The translations under genes were made by a program, and so were the position numbers. From Okapia johnstoni (Eukaryota > Chordata > Mammalia > Artiodactyla > Giraffidae), in NCBI GenBank assembly GCA_024291935.2, contig CM044320.1, positions 30,906,001 through 30,970,000 of the forward strand: 64,000 bases of DNA. Direction: 5' to 3'. Numbering within the stretch: the stretch's first letter is position 1; each line of letters opens with the position of its first letter. Below are positions 34,780-46,007 of this stretch, piece after piece. The notes beneath the pieces were generated by a model. It was not told the origin of the DNA, made no database searches, and saw nothing but the letters and a program-made list of their open reading frames with translations.

Positions 34780-35205
34780 ATCATTCATTCGTTTGTTTAA
34801 GCACATCTTCTGAGCACTCTTCTAAGTTCTGGGGATACAGCAATGGACAGAACAAACAAATATTTCTCTTTGGTGAGCTTACAGTCTACTTAAGGAAGCA
34901 AGAAAAATCATGAAAATGTATAGTAAATTCAAAATCATAATAAGAGCTAAGGAGAAAAAGCAGAAAGTAGCAAAGGGAAAGGTGGAGAATATGTATGTTC
35001 TTGGGGAAGGGTGGAAACAGAGGTGAAATTCTAAATAAGGTGGCCAGGGAAGAACTCACTAAGAAAACACACTTGAATAAAGATCTAAAAAGACAGCAAG
35101 CCATGCAGGTATCCAGAGGAAGAGTGCTCTGTGGAGCCACAAGTGCCAAAGCCCCGGGGTGGGAAAGCATGGGAAATGTTTGAGGAACATCAAGTGTGGA
35201 TGGAG

Positions 35206-35834
35206 GGACCTCCCTCATGGTCCAGTGGTTAAGAATCTGCCTGCCAATGCAGAGGACACGGGTTTGATCCCTGGTCCAGGAAGATCCCACATGCCTGGGG
35301 GCAATTAGGCCCATGTGCCACAACTACTAAGTCCATGCACTCTAGGGCCCATGCTCCACAACAAGAGAAAGTGAAAGTCACTCAGTCATGTCCAACTCTT
35401 TGCCACCCCACTGACCCCATTGGCCCCAAGTCTATGGAACTCTCCAGGCCAGAATACTGGAGTGGGCAACCTTTCCCTTCTCCAGGGGATCTTCCCAACC
35501 CAGGGATCGAACCCAGGTCTCCCGCATCGGAGGTGGTTTCTTTTCAGCTGAGTCACCAGGGAAGCCCAGAATACTGAAGTGGGTAGCCCATCTCTTCTCC
35601 AGCGGATCTTCCTGACCCAGGAATCTAACCAGAGTCTCCTGCCTTGCAGGCAGATTCTTTACCAACTGAGCTATCAGAGAAGCCCTACAACAAGAGAAGG
35701 CACCTCAATGAGAAGCCTGTGCACCTCAACTGGAGAGTAGCCTCTACTCACCACAACTAAAGAAAAGCCTGCACACAGCAACCAAGACCCAGCACAGTCA
35801 AAAATAAAATTAAATAAATGTTTTTAAAAAAGAT
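35206..35834 (+). mobile_element. Long CHR-type SINE, interrupted by a Bov-tA dimer
   Basis: Left part (35206-35369) carries the head 'ggacctccctcatggtccag' and early body 'ccacaactactaagtccatg'. Right part (35699-35834) carries 'gcacctcaatgagaagcctg', 'ggagagtagcctctactcac' and the (AAAT)n tail. Exact 11-bp duplication 'tgtggatggag' at 35195-35205 and 35835-35845 bounds the whole composite. Confidence 0.95.
35370..35686 (-). mobile_element. Dimeric Bov-tA SINE nested in CHR SINE
   Basis: Antisense unit 1 ('agtgaaagtcactcagtcat' to 'agtcaccagggaagccc') is joined to a partial unit 2 ('agaatactgaagtgggtagc' to 'gagctatcagagaagccc'). Exact 12-bp duplication 'acaacaagagaa' at 35358-35369 and 35687-35698 lies within the CHR body and proves the nesting. 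Same architecture as 12025-12345. Confidence 0.97.
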
Positions 35835-36552
35835 TGTGGATGGAGCAGACTAAGCAAAAGGAAAAGTAATAGGTTACAAGGTCCAAGATGTAGGGGAATA
35901 ACAAATCATTAAGGCTTTGTCAGTCAATGTAATGACATGGTTATTGATCTGTAAGAGGAAGGGAACCACTGCAAGCTCTGAACAGAGGAATAACATGATC
36001 CATCTACACTTTAACATGGTCACTCTGGCTGGCTAGAGATGGGCAATGGTGGGAGCAGAGAAGCCAGTTAGGAGGCCATGAAAATAATCTAGATGAGAGA
36101 TGACAATAGGATGAATTATGGTGGTAGCTTAGGAAGTGGTAAGAAACAGGCAGAATCTGGACACATTTAGAAGGTGGAGAAGATAGGATTCCTGAGAGAC
36201 TAGGATATTAAAAAAAATAAAAAGAGTTATCTAAGGATGACTTCAAGGATTTGGCCTGAGCCACTGAAAGAGTGGATTTGCCATAAGTGAGATGGGAAAG
36301 ACTGTAGAAGCTGGGGGTCTTGGGTGGGGAGAGATCAAGAGTTCATGTCTATAACCATTTTATTAAAGTCCTTATGAGTCATGGGAAGAGATGTCAAACA
36401 AGCAGTTGTATATGTGAGTTTAAAGTTCAAGAGGGAGCTCTGGGCTCGAGGCATGTATTTCAAAGTCATCACTACATGCATGGCATTTAGAGCCAGTAGG
36501 CTGGATAAAGACTAGCAAAGATTTTTGTTTTTACAGAAAAAAAAGAAAAGGT

Positions 36553-36840
36553 CAGGAACTTCCCTGGTGCTCCAGTGGTTAAGAATCTGCTTCCCAATGC
36601 AGGGAACATGGGTTTGATCTCCAACTAGGAAACTAAGATTCCACATGCCAAAGGGCAACTAAGCCCACACTGCAACTACTGCACCCATTCGCCACAACTC
36701 GAGAGCCACATGTTGCAAAATACAGAGCCCACGGGTTCTGGAGTCCACAGGCCACGACTAAAGAGAAGCCCAAGTAACACGATGAAAAATTTTGCATGCC
36801 ACAACTAAGACCCAATGCAGCCAATAAATAAATAAGAAAG
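36553..36840 (+). mobile_element. Long CHR-type SINE inside the L2 relic
   Basis: 'aacttccctggtgctccagt', 'ggttaagaatctgcttccca', 'ccacaactcgagagccacat', 'aagacccaatgcagccaata', tail (AAAT)n. L2 sequence resumes directly after the A-rich tail ('agaaggggtccaagaactaa'). Confidence 0.93.
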
Positions 36841-37399
36841 AAAAGAGAAGGGGTCCAAGAACTAAACCCTAGGGCACACTAATGTTTGGAGATTACAACA
36901 ATGAAGAGGGACCAAACAAAGCAGAGAAAAGCAGCAGCTAGTAGGGAAAAGGAAAATCAAGGAAATGGAAGTCAAGTCAAAAACTTGTTACCAGACAACA
37001 AGTATAAATAACAGTTTCCAATGCTGTGGACAGGACAAGTAAGGTGAGGACTGACAATTAATCACTGGCATAGCAATGTGGAGGCCACTGTTGACTTGTT
37101 TTGGTGGCGTAATGAAGACAGATGCCTCTTTGGAGTGGTTCCAAGGGAAAAGCAGAGAGAAGAATTTGGAGGAAAAAAAATTTATACAACTTTTTCAAGG
37201 AATTCTTCTTGAAACAGATGGAGACAAATGTGAAGTAACTGAAGAGGAGTGGCACCAAAAGAATGTTTTTCCTCTTAAAATGGAAGAAATAAGATTTTAA
37301 GAGGAAAATGTTGATGGTAGGTTGATGGAAAAGGTCTAGTAGAGGGAAAAGTTGATGATGCAGAGAGAGTAAAAGAGAAGCACGGGTGAAGGAATAAAG

Positions 37400-37591
37400 G
37401 TGAAAGTCGCTCAGTCGTGTTTGACTCTTTGCAACCCCATAGACTATATATAGTCCATGGAATTCTCCAGGCCAGAATACTGGAGTGGGTAGCCTTTCCC
37501 TTCTCCAGGGGATCTTCCCAACTCAGGGATCAAACCCAGGTCTCCCGCATTGCAGGCAGATTCTTTATCAGCTGAGCCACAGGGGAAGCCA
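37400..37591 (-). mobile_element. Bov-tA2 SINE, antisense
   Basis: 'gtgaaagtcgctcagtcgtg' at the left, 'gactatatatagtccatgga' (subtype-diagnostic), 'tctcccgcattgcaggcaga', ending 'gagccacaggggaagcc'. Full-length monomer. No clear duplication found. Confidence 0.95.
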
Positions 37592-37949
37592 CGTCTGAGC
37601 AAATCAGAGGTAAAAAGACTGCAGGATCTCATGCCTAAATGGGTTGTCTTTACTAGAACCACCTAGAGTTTATATATAGAAACAAGGATAAGGCAGAGTG
37701 CATGCAGGCAGGTACATAGCTACGTGATGGAAGTTTTAAGAAGTCCTCTTCTGGTTCTTTTAATTTCTAGAAGAAATATAAGCAAGACCATGAGCTGGGA
37801 ATGCAGATGGAACAGGAGGCATGACAAGTGTGAGACGAGTGGGCCCTTCCCCCTAGAACAAGCGAGGCTCTCCCCTGTCACTGGGCCCAGTATGTGCTTT
37901 TCCTTTTCCTGAGAAGTCTGTTCTCTTAGGTCATCACACAGATTCTTCC
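37592..37949. other. Short unique stretch
   Basis: Two overlapping ORFs on opposite strands (62 and 79 codons) are not supported. Nothing else recognised. Confidence 0.4.
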
Positions 37950-38215
37950 TTTTCATCATTCAGATCTCAACTCTACCATCATCTTCTTCCTAGACCACCC
38001 CAACCAAAGCAGATTCTGGAAAGTACTTTCCATCATATCACGCTATTTCTTCTTCTTCATAAGAAATTACCACGTCTCTTATGTATAGTTTATTTTCTGT
38101 CACGCACACTAGATTGTAAGCTCCTCAATGGCCAGGGCTATCCATTTTGTTCACTGCTTTATCTCCAATGCCAAAAAGAGGGCATGGCACCTGGTAAGTA
38201 TTCAGTTACAGGTAC
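37950..38215 (+). mobile_element. L2 LINE 3' end
   Basis: 'tcattcagatctcaactcta', 'cttcctagaccaccccaacc', 'ctagattgtaagctcctcaa', 'tggccagggctatccatttt', 'gttcactgctttatctccaa' reproduce the sense L2 3' succession clearly. Confidence 0.75.
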
Positions 38216-39629
38216 CATGGACTACACTCTGGAGATCTTAACCTCCCCAGAGAAATGTCATCTACATGGGACATCTGCTTAGAGCAGGTTTCTCAAAATC
38301 ACATAAATATAGGCTCTAGGAGAGAGGTGAAATAGGAAACCTAATTATGTTCTTGTTGTCAGCATATGAGTAATAAAAATTAAAACTTGCTGCATCCCTG
38401 CCTCTGCTGAGATTATCTGTAAAAACACTAAAACCAGTGATAACCTGGTGTGCAACATGACTTGCACTAACCTCTAGCTATGACACTGAAACAACAATTC
38501 AGTTTTCAAAGCCTACCCAAAAAAACATGATTAGTAATGAGGACTCCAATTCTTTATCTGTTTTCATTTTCTCTCTTGTAGGATTATTTTTGCCCCTTTA
38601 AGTGTTGCTAAATAGACACTAGAGAAAATAAAGGGAATTTTCTGACATTCTGCAAGAAACTCAAGGCATATTACCAGCACTGCATTCAGTCATCAAGGAC
38701 CAACTCTTCACCTGGGAGCAGCCAGGGCACCCAGACGGGAGCACTTACCCAACTAGGTTCTCAGGGGAGCTCAATGTCGCACTGATTTCTTAAGAAAAGA
38801 ACTTCATTTTTCTCTTGAAAGAGCGTGAGTCATTGCAAGTTGTAATGAGTGGAAATGTCAATTATTTTAGAAATGGTGAATTAAATTTACATGATTTTTA
38901 AAGTTGCCTTTGGAGCAAGTTACGTATTTGACTTATATGGATACGCTAGTGAAACATTCGTGCATACAAAGCTGTGTTCAACCCAATTTCTATAAATGCA
39001 TGTTTAATAATTTTTATCATTTTTGTTTTATTTTGGGGCAAAACACTGGGAAAGAAGAACCTCCTGATGGCTCATTACACAGCATTTTCACGAGAAAGAA
39101 GCCAACAAATTGGAGGGGACATTGTGTTAATGTGAGCTGTGACTAACATGCTCTCTCCATAGCCATTTCTCAGTATCTCATTTACCCAAAGTGGCAGAGT
39201 CGGATTTGCTGGGTTTTGAACTAACTGTATGTTCCCTTTTATGGAAAGTATCAACAGGGATTTTTTTTTTTCATGGCTGGAGGTCTTTTCCTCATCTAAA
39301 TATTAAAGTCTGACAAGTCTTTCCAACTTACTTGGGGCATAATCATGCTTGCTACTTGTTAATTAGGAGCAGGGTGATAACTATTAAAAGTTGAAAGAGT
39401 TTCCTGGTGCTTGCAACAAGTTTCAACATGATCCCAAGCTTTGTCAATAACCACAAGGGAAAAAAAAAAGCAAAAGGAAAATGCCTCTCCTGAATCCTTT
39501 ATTTCCGAGAGAAGGATGAATGCTACTGTTATTATATCACTCACACTTGAAAGACATCCTACCCTCAAAAAAGCAGGCCAAATGATAGACCCAGTCATGT
39601 GCAGAGAGAAGAATACAGCCCAGTAAGGG
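38216..39629. other. 1.4 kb without recognised features
   Basis: Unique DNA. Contains short ORFs (80 and 61 codons) without motif support. Confidence 0.45.
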
Positions 39630-39725
39630 AGCCAGCAGACCTGGGTTCTATGAGCAACTCGCCTATTACTCCCTGTGCCTTTAAAAGTCTTGTCTAACAT
39701 CTCTGGACCTCAGTTTCCTTGGGAT
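39630..39725 (+). mobile_element. MIR SINE fragment
   Basis: 'gccagcagacctgggttcta' and 'acatctctggacctcagttt' match the MIR head-proximal and core segments. Confidence 0.55.
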
Positions 39726-39894
39726 TGGAGGAAGGATTACAGGCTATGAAACATGTCACAGTTCTAAAATTGTATTTTCACTAATCAATTTAAATACGTG
39801 AATAAAATGTTTACAAAACGCTTCTGAAAGTCTGGGCATTATAGTTTGTCTCTTACAGAAGGCAAATAGCTCATTAGTTTGATAGCTACTATCA

Positions 39895-40110
39895 AATAGT
39901 GTTGATTTGCCACTTCTCAAGTTTAGAATATTTGAGCTTTATATATATTATCTCATTTCATCGTCTGAACAGTCTTGCAAAAATACATTATCACTGTTTT
40001 CTTGACAAGCTAGAAAGGAAGAGAATGAAGGAGACAGATGAAGTGACTTGCTTAAGGTCAAAATGGAGGTGTTACAACCAACACCCAGGAGAAGTATCTG
40101 TCCCTATCGC
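39895..40110 (-). mobile_element. MIR SINE
   Basis: 'tatattatctcatttcatcg', 'aaggagacagatgaagtgac' and 'ttgcttaaggtcaaaatgga' match reverse-complement MIR. An 87-codon ORF across it is chance. Confidence 0.62.
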
Positions 40111-40854
40111 TTCACTTGGAATTAAAACTTACCAGTACAAGCCAGTTATTAATACTACATAGGAAAGAGAAACAAGCAGTGGCTATGGAGAGAATTTTTT
40201 TTAAAAATCCTGAGTAAAGAAAGATTACAAATGGTTCCCATAAACTCAGATAATATATCACATTACTACGATGGGATTTTCCCCCACAATTAAATTCACT
40301 GTTCCTCAGAAGAGTCAGTATAAAATAAATTTGTCTGCAGCGGCAAATTTACGAAAATAAATATTAAACACAACTACTGGAATCTTTGTAGTGTGTTATC
40401 GAAATAATGAGATATAAATACTCAATTTATATACCACATACGTATTAACACAAAAAAAATACACACAGCATCCCCAGGCCTGAAACAGAATTTATATTAC
40501 TCAAGAAAAAGAAACAAGAAGTAGAATCTTAGGAGAGTTTAAGTATAAAGGTTACTGTCAACACTCAGTGGTACCATCAGAAACCTTACTCCAAACTGTA
40601 GAATAGCCAAAATGAACATAACCCCAAAGACAGACTTTGTATTTTATTTCCAGGGGTTATAATTTGCAGGCCTAGTACCATTCTAGTTGAAAAGTGATAA
40701 AGTCTGAACTTTATCAAAAAGCATAAAACATATTTTTAAAAGACCATAAAATCATCAACAAAAATAACTGCAAATGAAGCTGTAGTACGTGCTGCTCTGC
40801 ATCGCACCAAATCAAAGAATGAACAAGTAACATCTAAATGCCAAAAAGTTCATA
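40111..40854. other. Unique stretch
   Basis: AT-rich, nothing recognised. Confidence 0.4.
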
Positions 40855-40985
40855 TAACCGACTCATTTAATTCTTGCAAACATCCTGTAAGTTAAACCCA
40901 ATTTTACAGGTGAGGAAAGAGAAATTCAGAGAAATTAAGTGGCCTGAGTACAGAAGCCCTGGATGGTGGGTTAGCTCCTTGTTCT
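40855..40985 (-). mobile_element. MIR SINE fragment
   Basis: 'cgactcatttaattcttgca', 'ttttacaggtgaggaaagag' and 'attcagagaaattaagtggc' are clear reverse-complement MIR core. Confidence 0.72.
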
Positions 40986-41340
40986 GCTATGTTATTTCTG
41001 AAGCAGCAACACAGAAGCAAGGTATATTACGGGACTAATAGACAAATATATTTAAGCCATTAAGAACTAGGAGAAGTCTTATAAAAATAATATACAGAAC
41101 TTTCCTAGAAAGCCAATTTTTATTGCCCTCTTCCACTCATATCCAATATGCAATAAGAACTAACTTGGGAATTTATATTAACACACACTAACACACACAA
41201 AAAAAGGGAGCAGAAAGGAAGGACATAGGGAGAGAGAGAAAAACAGACAGAAAACACATTTCCTAAGTTAGCTAAAAGAATCTGTTCTCTTCTCTGGACT
41301 AGAGATTGTGATGGCAAAATGCAACTGTACAGAGTAGGTT
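40986..41340. other. Short unique stretch
   Basis: Purine-rich 'aaagggagcag...gagagagag' tract around 41200-41250. Otherwise unremarkable. Confidence 0.4.
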
Positions 41341-41353
41341 AAAGAATGAGGTC

Positions 41354-41492
41354 TGGTAATCCAGTTAACCACTGGACTCTGTGCTTCCACTGCCAAGGAC
41401 ATGGGTTCAATCCCTGGTCAGGGAACTAAGATACCATAAGCCATGCTGTGTGGCAATAAATAAATGATAAAAGTGAAAATCAAAAAAAAAAA
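41354..41492 (+). mobile_element. CHR-type SINE with exact TSD
   Basis: 'gtggt'-type head is decayed, then 'ccactggactctgtgcttcc', 'ggttcaatccctggtcaggg', 'ataagccatgctgtgtggca', A-rich tail. Exact 13-bp duplication 'aaagaatgaggtc' at 41341-41353 and 41493-41505. Confidence 0.94.
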
Positions 41493-41505
41493 AAAGAATG
41501 AGGTC

Positions 41506-41950
41506 AGAAATACTAAGATAAAACTATTAAAATCACCTATTAAAACTGCTAGGATTTCATGGTACTTTAAAGAGTGATCTATAGTTTCACTGGTTATGGA
41601 GGTAACAGAAAATATTTACAAAACCAATTCTACCCTAATTCAAATTTGAAAGAAAAAATTGATACCTAATCCAAACTAATCTAAATCTCATTTCTAGTAC
41701 ACACATGAATTAATATTCCCCTTTAGTCACCTCACAATGAAAATTGTTTTCTTAACTCTCTTCAAGAACATGGCAATTCCCTAAGTAATCTGAGTTTACA
41801 AATAATCTACAATAAGATAAAATAGACTCAACAATTTCCTCTTACCCCAACATTCTTTGTTAAACCTGCTCTTGCTTGTATCAACCCTTCCAACATGATT
41901 CCCTTAGTGGAGCATTCCGAGGAGTATCAAAATGAGGAATGTGGACACGT
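41506..41950. other. Unique stretch
   Basis: AT-rich, nothing recognised. Confidence 0.4.
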
Positions 41951-41960
41951 GGTATCTGAG

Positions 41961-42183
41961 TGCGTGCTGTGCTGTTCTAAGTCGCTTCAGTTGTGCCCGA
42001 CTCTTTGTGACCCCATGGACTGTAGCCTGCCAAGCTCCTCTGTCCATGGGATCCTCTAGGCAAGAATACTGGAATGGGTTGCCATGCCCTCCTCCATCCC
42101 AATCCATGGATCAAACCAACGTCTCCTGTGTCTCCTACATTGCAGACAGATTCACTACTACTGAGCCACCGGGGAAGCCCTGA
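41961..42183 (-). mobile_element. Bov-tA SINE, antisense, with TSD
   Basis: 'taagtcgcttcagttgtgcc' at the left, 'ggcaagaatactggaatggg', 'ctcctgtgtctcctacattg', 'actgagccaccggggaagcc' at the right. Duplication 'ggtatctgag' at 41951-41960 and 42184-42193. Confidence 0.95.
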
Positions 42184-42193
42184 GGTATCTGAG

Positions 42194-43451
42194 CTCCACC
42201 CCTAAATGAAAATCATATTATCTGGACTATTTACCCTGTTACTAAATAGATCTCAAAACTCATGGTCTTTTTATATATATTACTATGGAAGTTAGTCATG
42301 AAACTCTATGTGTGTATATATGAATTGTGAATGTTTCTTACTGTTTATCTATGGAAGTGATCTGTTTGCAAGCAACTGCACCAGTCTAAAAGAAGCTGAA
42401 ACGGTCTTGAAAAGTCAAGAAGTAGACTCAAGTAAAGAAACTCCCTGAAATAAATTGTATTATTGTGAAACTTCAAGCAACTGCTGACCAAAATTGAGCA
42501 GAAAAAAATAAATCTACACTTAAAATACTTCAATCTGGGAATACTAAATTACTAAAGGAAAAATTAATCTGAGACACCAAAAAGACATACAAAGTATTCT
42601 CCCATTTAGACAACTTATCTGAGCTCAGAATTAATGGCTTTGAAAGACTGTGCATTTTTCATAATTTGGAAAGAATAGGCACACCAATCTAAAAATGGAC
42701 ACAGTTTTGAATGTCAGTTATAACAGAAGGACACAGAAAGACATGAAATCTATTGTGACTACATAAGGTATAACTTCAAAGTAATGTAACAAAGTAATGT
42801 AACATCTATTTTAAACCGTATTTTAAACTTTTGCAGACAAATACGTGTGGTTCTCAAAGAACTAAGCTTAAGAAACTGTATACTTATCTCCTGGTTGCTA
42901 TTATTGCTTAAAGGACTTCAGAGGCCCTGTTTTGTAATCCTCCAATTTATGACTGACCCAAGAAAACAGACTGGTTACTTCAGTTCTACAATTTGTGCTG
43001 CCCTCCACTTCCACTCCCCTTTTCACTACCTGCCTGTTTTATTTGCCAGACTTGGCGTAAACATATCTTTCAACTATTCTGAAATATAAAGACTTTCTTC
43101 AAAGTTAGAAAATTTGCCCACTGAGGTTATCAAAAGAGGATGCCTCCGGCTCTCTGGCAACTTCCCAAGGAGGCGTTCCTGAAATATTCTGAGCAATTTC
43201 ATAACCACTGAAAGAAGCATATACAGTCTTGAAAGTGACTACACTGAATTAGATTCAACACTCCTTTATATAAAAAGTTTTATTTTTTAAAACTGAATTT
43301 GTCTCTAGCCATCTGATTTATAAATGTATCTTAATAAGTAAAGACATAAACAAAACATTTTCAGGCATTCCATTTAATCCATATATATAGAGGATCAATG
43401 GCTTTTCTAAAAATTTGGAAAAAATCATCTAAATGAACAGGTTGAAGGAAA
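42194..43451. other. 1.3 kb, mostly unique
   Basis: Contains an exact 13-bp tandem 'aaagtaatgtaac' at 42778-42790 and 42791-42803. No gene or repeat family recognised. Confidence 0.5.
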
Positions 43452-43661
43452 AGGGATAAATGAGGAAGTTAGGATTAAATATACACACTACTAGATACAA
43501 ACATAATCAACAAAGACTTACTGTATAACACAGGGAACTCTACTCAATACTCTGTAATAACCTTTATGGAAAAAGAATCTGAAAAAGGAATAAATATATA
43601 TTATATAAAACTAAACCACTTTGTTGAACACCTGAAAATAGCACAATGTTGCACATTAACT
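43452..43661 (+). mobile_element. Artiodactyl L1 3' UTR
   Basis: 'tgaggaagttaggattaaat', 'taacacagggaactctactc', 'ataacctttatggaaaaaga', 'actaaaccactttgttgaac' match the same L1 3' UTR type as 16064-16308, more decayed. Its 3' end is cut by the adjoining Bov-tA. Confidence 0.8.
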
Positions 43662-43840
43662 ATGCTAAGTTGCTTCAGTCATGTCCAATTCTTTGCAACC
43701 CCATGGACTGTAGCCCGCCAGGCCCCTCTGTCCATGGGATTTTCCAGGCAAGAATACTAGAGTGGGTTGCCATTTCCTCCTCCTGGGTATCTTCCTGACC
43801 CAGGGATCGAACCTGCATCTCTTATGTCTCCTGCATTGGC
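43662..43840 (-). mobile_element. Bov-tA SINE, antisense, head truncated
   Basis: 'taagttgcttcagtcatgtc', 'ggactgtagcccgccaggcc', 'cagggatcgaacctgcatct', then 'tctcctgcattggcagaggg' where the homology stops. Inserted at the L1 3' end. Confidence 0.92.
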
Positions 43841-44048
43841 AGAGGGCCAATGCACTGGCACTAGTGCCAAAAGAAAATAAAACACTTGATCCACTTTTAA
43901 AAATTAACATGAGGACCTTATTTATGTAGAGCAATTATTTATGTGGACAATAAAACGTTGGACAAAGCAATCCACTTTGTTAAGTAAGCCCACTAGGAAG
44001 AAATGTCAAATAAAAGCAGGAAGAATATGGCTTGTTAAAACAGCAGCC

Positions 44049-44293
44049 TAAAGCTCCAATACTTTGGCCACCTGATGCAAAGAACTGACTCATCAGAAAA
44101 GACCCTGATGCTGGCGAAGATTGAAGGCAGGAGGAGAAGGGGTGACAGAGAACAAGATGGTTGAATGGCATCACCGACTCGATGGACATGAGTTTGAGCA
44201 GGCCTCAGGAGATGGACAGGGAAGCCTGGCATGCTTCAGTCCATGCAGTCGCAAAGAGTCAGACATGACTGAGCAACTGAACTGACTGAACTG
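44049..44293 (+). mobile_element. BovB LINE 3' end with exact TSD
   Basis: Begins at 'taaagctccaatactttggc', continues through 'ggcatcaccgactcgatgga' and 'gacatgactgagcaactgaa', and ends in a (CTGAA)-like tail. Exact 12-bp duplication 'aaaacagcagcc' at 44037-44048 and 44294-44305. A 245-bp, severely 5'-truncated but complete insertion unit. Confidence 0.96.
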
Positions 44294-45982
44294 AAAACAG
44301 CAGCCAATGAGATCCTTTCTTTCCACTATATCAGAAAAGTATCCATTTGAGAAAGTATACCTTCTTTTGTCTACCCTAATACTCAATCTATTATTTCTGT
44401 GAAAAATTCACATTACACCAGAGAAAAATTATCTAGGTTTTGGTGAGTACCATATACTTCTCTGTCCTAGTTGGGGTCTGGCTACTTGGAATCAACCCAT
44501 CATATCTGGAACTATGTCTAAAACCAGAAGATGGGACTCTACTGTCTTCTCAACATGCAGACATGACTCAAACAACTATGTGAAAGTCACTGAAGAAACA
44601 TACAATAATATACTGAGACAGGCAGATAAGATATTAATCAGATTTTGCAGCAAGTCTAAATATCCCTTCAGATTTCCAAAAAATAAGTACACTACTGAAA
44701 GGTCCATTTTAACTGGATGATATCAAACTTGCTGAAGAGAGAAAACAAGAGAAGTGTGGTTTACAATGTTATCATATGGAGATACTTCAAATTTTCTGCA
44801 AGATCATTTATCTGAAACAAATTCATCAATAATGTCTAGCAGAACAAATAAATTTCATAAGACTGACTGCAAAGTAAACAGATTAATGATAAAGGTATCA
44901 TTTTCAGTAAAAAGACTCTTCAAACTAAGACTACCATCTTCCATATGCTTCTAACTCCAAATCTGTTCCAAGAAAGGGTTTAATAAGAAGTGGTCATGTG
45001 CAAAAGCACTAGATTTGGAGGACATTAAATGAACTGTAGGATTCTCAAAATGAACATTCTAAAATGAGTTTACTGGTCACTAACGAAAATGAGATGACTT
45101 CAAAGTATTAAAAAACCACCAATAACCCTCTTATAAGATATAATTTCAATGAATCCTTTCACCATATTCTGTACCTAAGATTTCCATTACAGCATAACTT
45201 TTCAGCAAATTATCATTTAGAGTTTTAAATAACTTGTTTTCTTCATACCTGCAACACATACGCGTATTTCTAGATTTTTTCTTTCTGACCCAAATTACTA
45301 TTTTTTAAAAAGACAATGAATCTGATACGCAATTGCAAGTAAGCAGTGGTCATTTCCATTTGCAAGCAAGATGTCCAAGATAAAAAGATAAAGTACCAAT
45401 TTCTTAAATCAGTGAGAGTCATGTTAACTTTAGAACTCAGAACTTCTCTATCCTGGAAATGGAAGATGATATTAATCATCTGACATTAATTTCTCACATA
45501 CATAACCATTCTTGTCACTACACGGAACACAGGCTCTTTATAACAAACACCCTACAGATCTTTAATTGGTAGCTAGGAAACACGCTTTTCCTAATCATCG
45601 AGTCTCTTTTAAATATTATAGTTTTAAATACTCATTTAGGGAAACTAATGAGGGAAGCTATGAGAGGAATAAAGAAGGTATGTTGTTTTCAAAATTAAAA
45701 ATTTCAGGACATTCGTCCAGCAGGCATAAAATAACATAAAACAAATAACTAGATAATCAAACAATAAAAGCAAAGTAGAAAGAATATGAAGGCTTTTTTA
45801 GAAACTATTACTGCACATATGCAATAATTACTTCCATCAAGACTTTTATTATACATTTGTTTTTATGGAATCATAATGCGCAAGTGCATGCTATTGTTTA
45901 AACACATTCACCGCATACCCCATAACAGAGTATGATGACAATATGTATTAAGGATAATACAGAAAATGTGACTAAATGCATT

Positions 45983-46006
45983 CTGTATTATGGTTCCATA
46001 ATACAG
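45983..46006. repeat. 24-nt inverted repeat
   Basis: Perfect 11-bp arms 'ctgtattatgg' (45983-45993) and 'ccataatacag' (45996-46006) around 'tt'. Such a near-perfect palindrome could bind a dimeric factor or form a small cruciform. Confidence 0.95.
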
Positions 46007-46007
46007 C

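Larger units (their letters stand above)
34780..37390 (-). mobile_element. Long antisense L2 LINE relic, split by SINEs
   Basis: Collinear with reverse-complement L2 over about 1.7 kb net. 3' end: 'caatcattcattcgtttgtt', 'ggggatacagcaatggacag'. 3' UTR and ORF2: 'gtgccaaagccccggggtgg', 'aggaataacatgatccatct', 'tggtcactctggctggctag', 'ggtccaagaactaaacccta'. RT region: 'caatgctgtggacaggacaa', 'gcaatgtggaggccactgtt', 'ttttcaaggaattcttcttg', 'aaaagttgatgatgcagaga'. In L2 sense the second-last block encodes part of the reverse transcriptase. It is full of stops and frameshifts. ORFs here (145 codons at 34886-35323 on the - strand and others) are remnants or chance. Confidence 0.68.

Noticed and set aside
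34886..35323. 145-codon ORF on the - strand, the longest in the window
   Set aside because: Its N-terminal part is antisense CHR SINE and the rest is decayed L2. The hydrophobic C-terminal run comes from AT-rich composition.
39359..39700. 113-codon antisense ORF
   Set aside because: Overlaps a MIR fragment at one end and has no motif. A 61-codon ORF on the opposite strand lies inside it, which suggests composition rather than coding.
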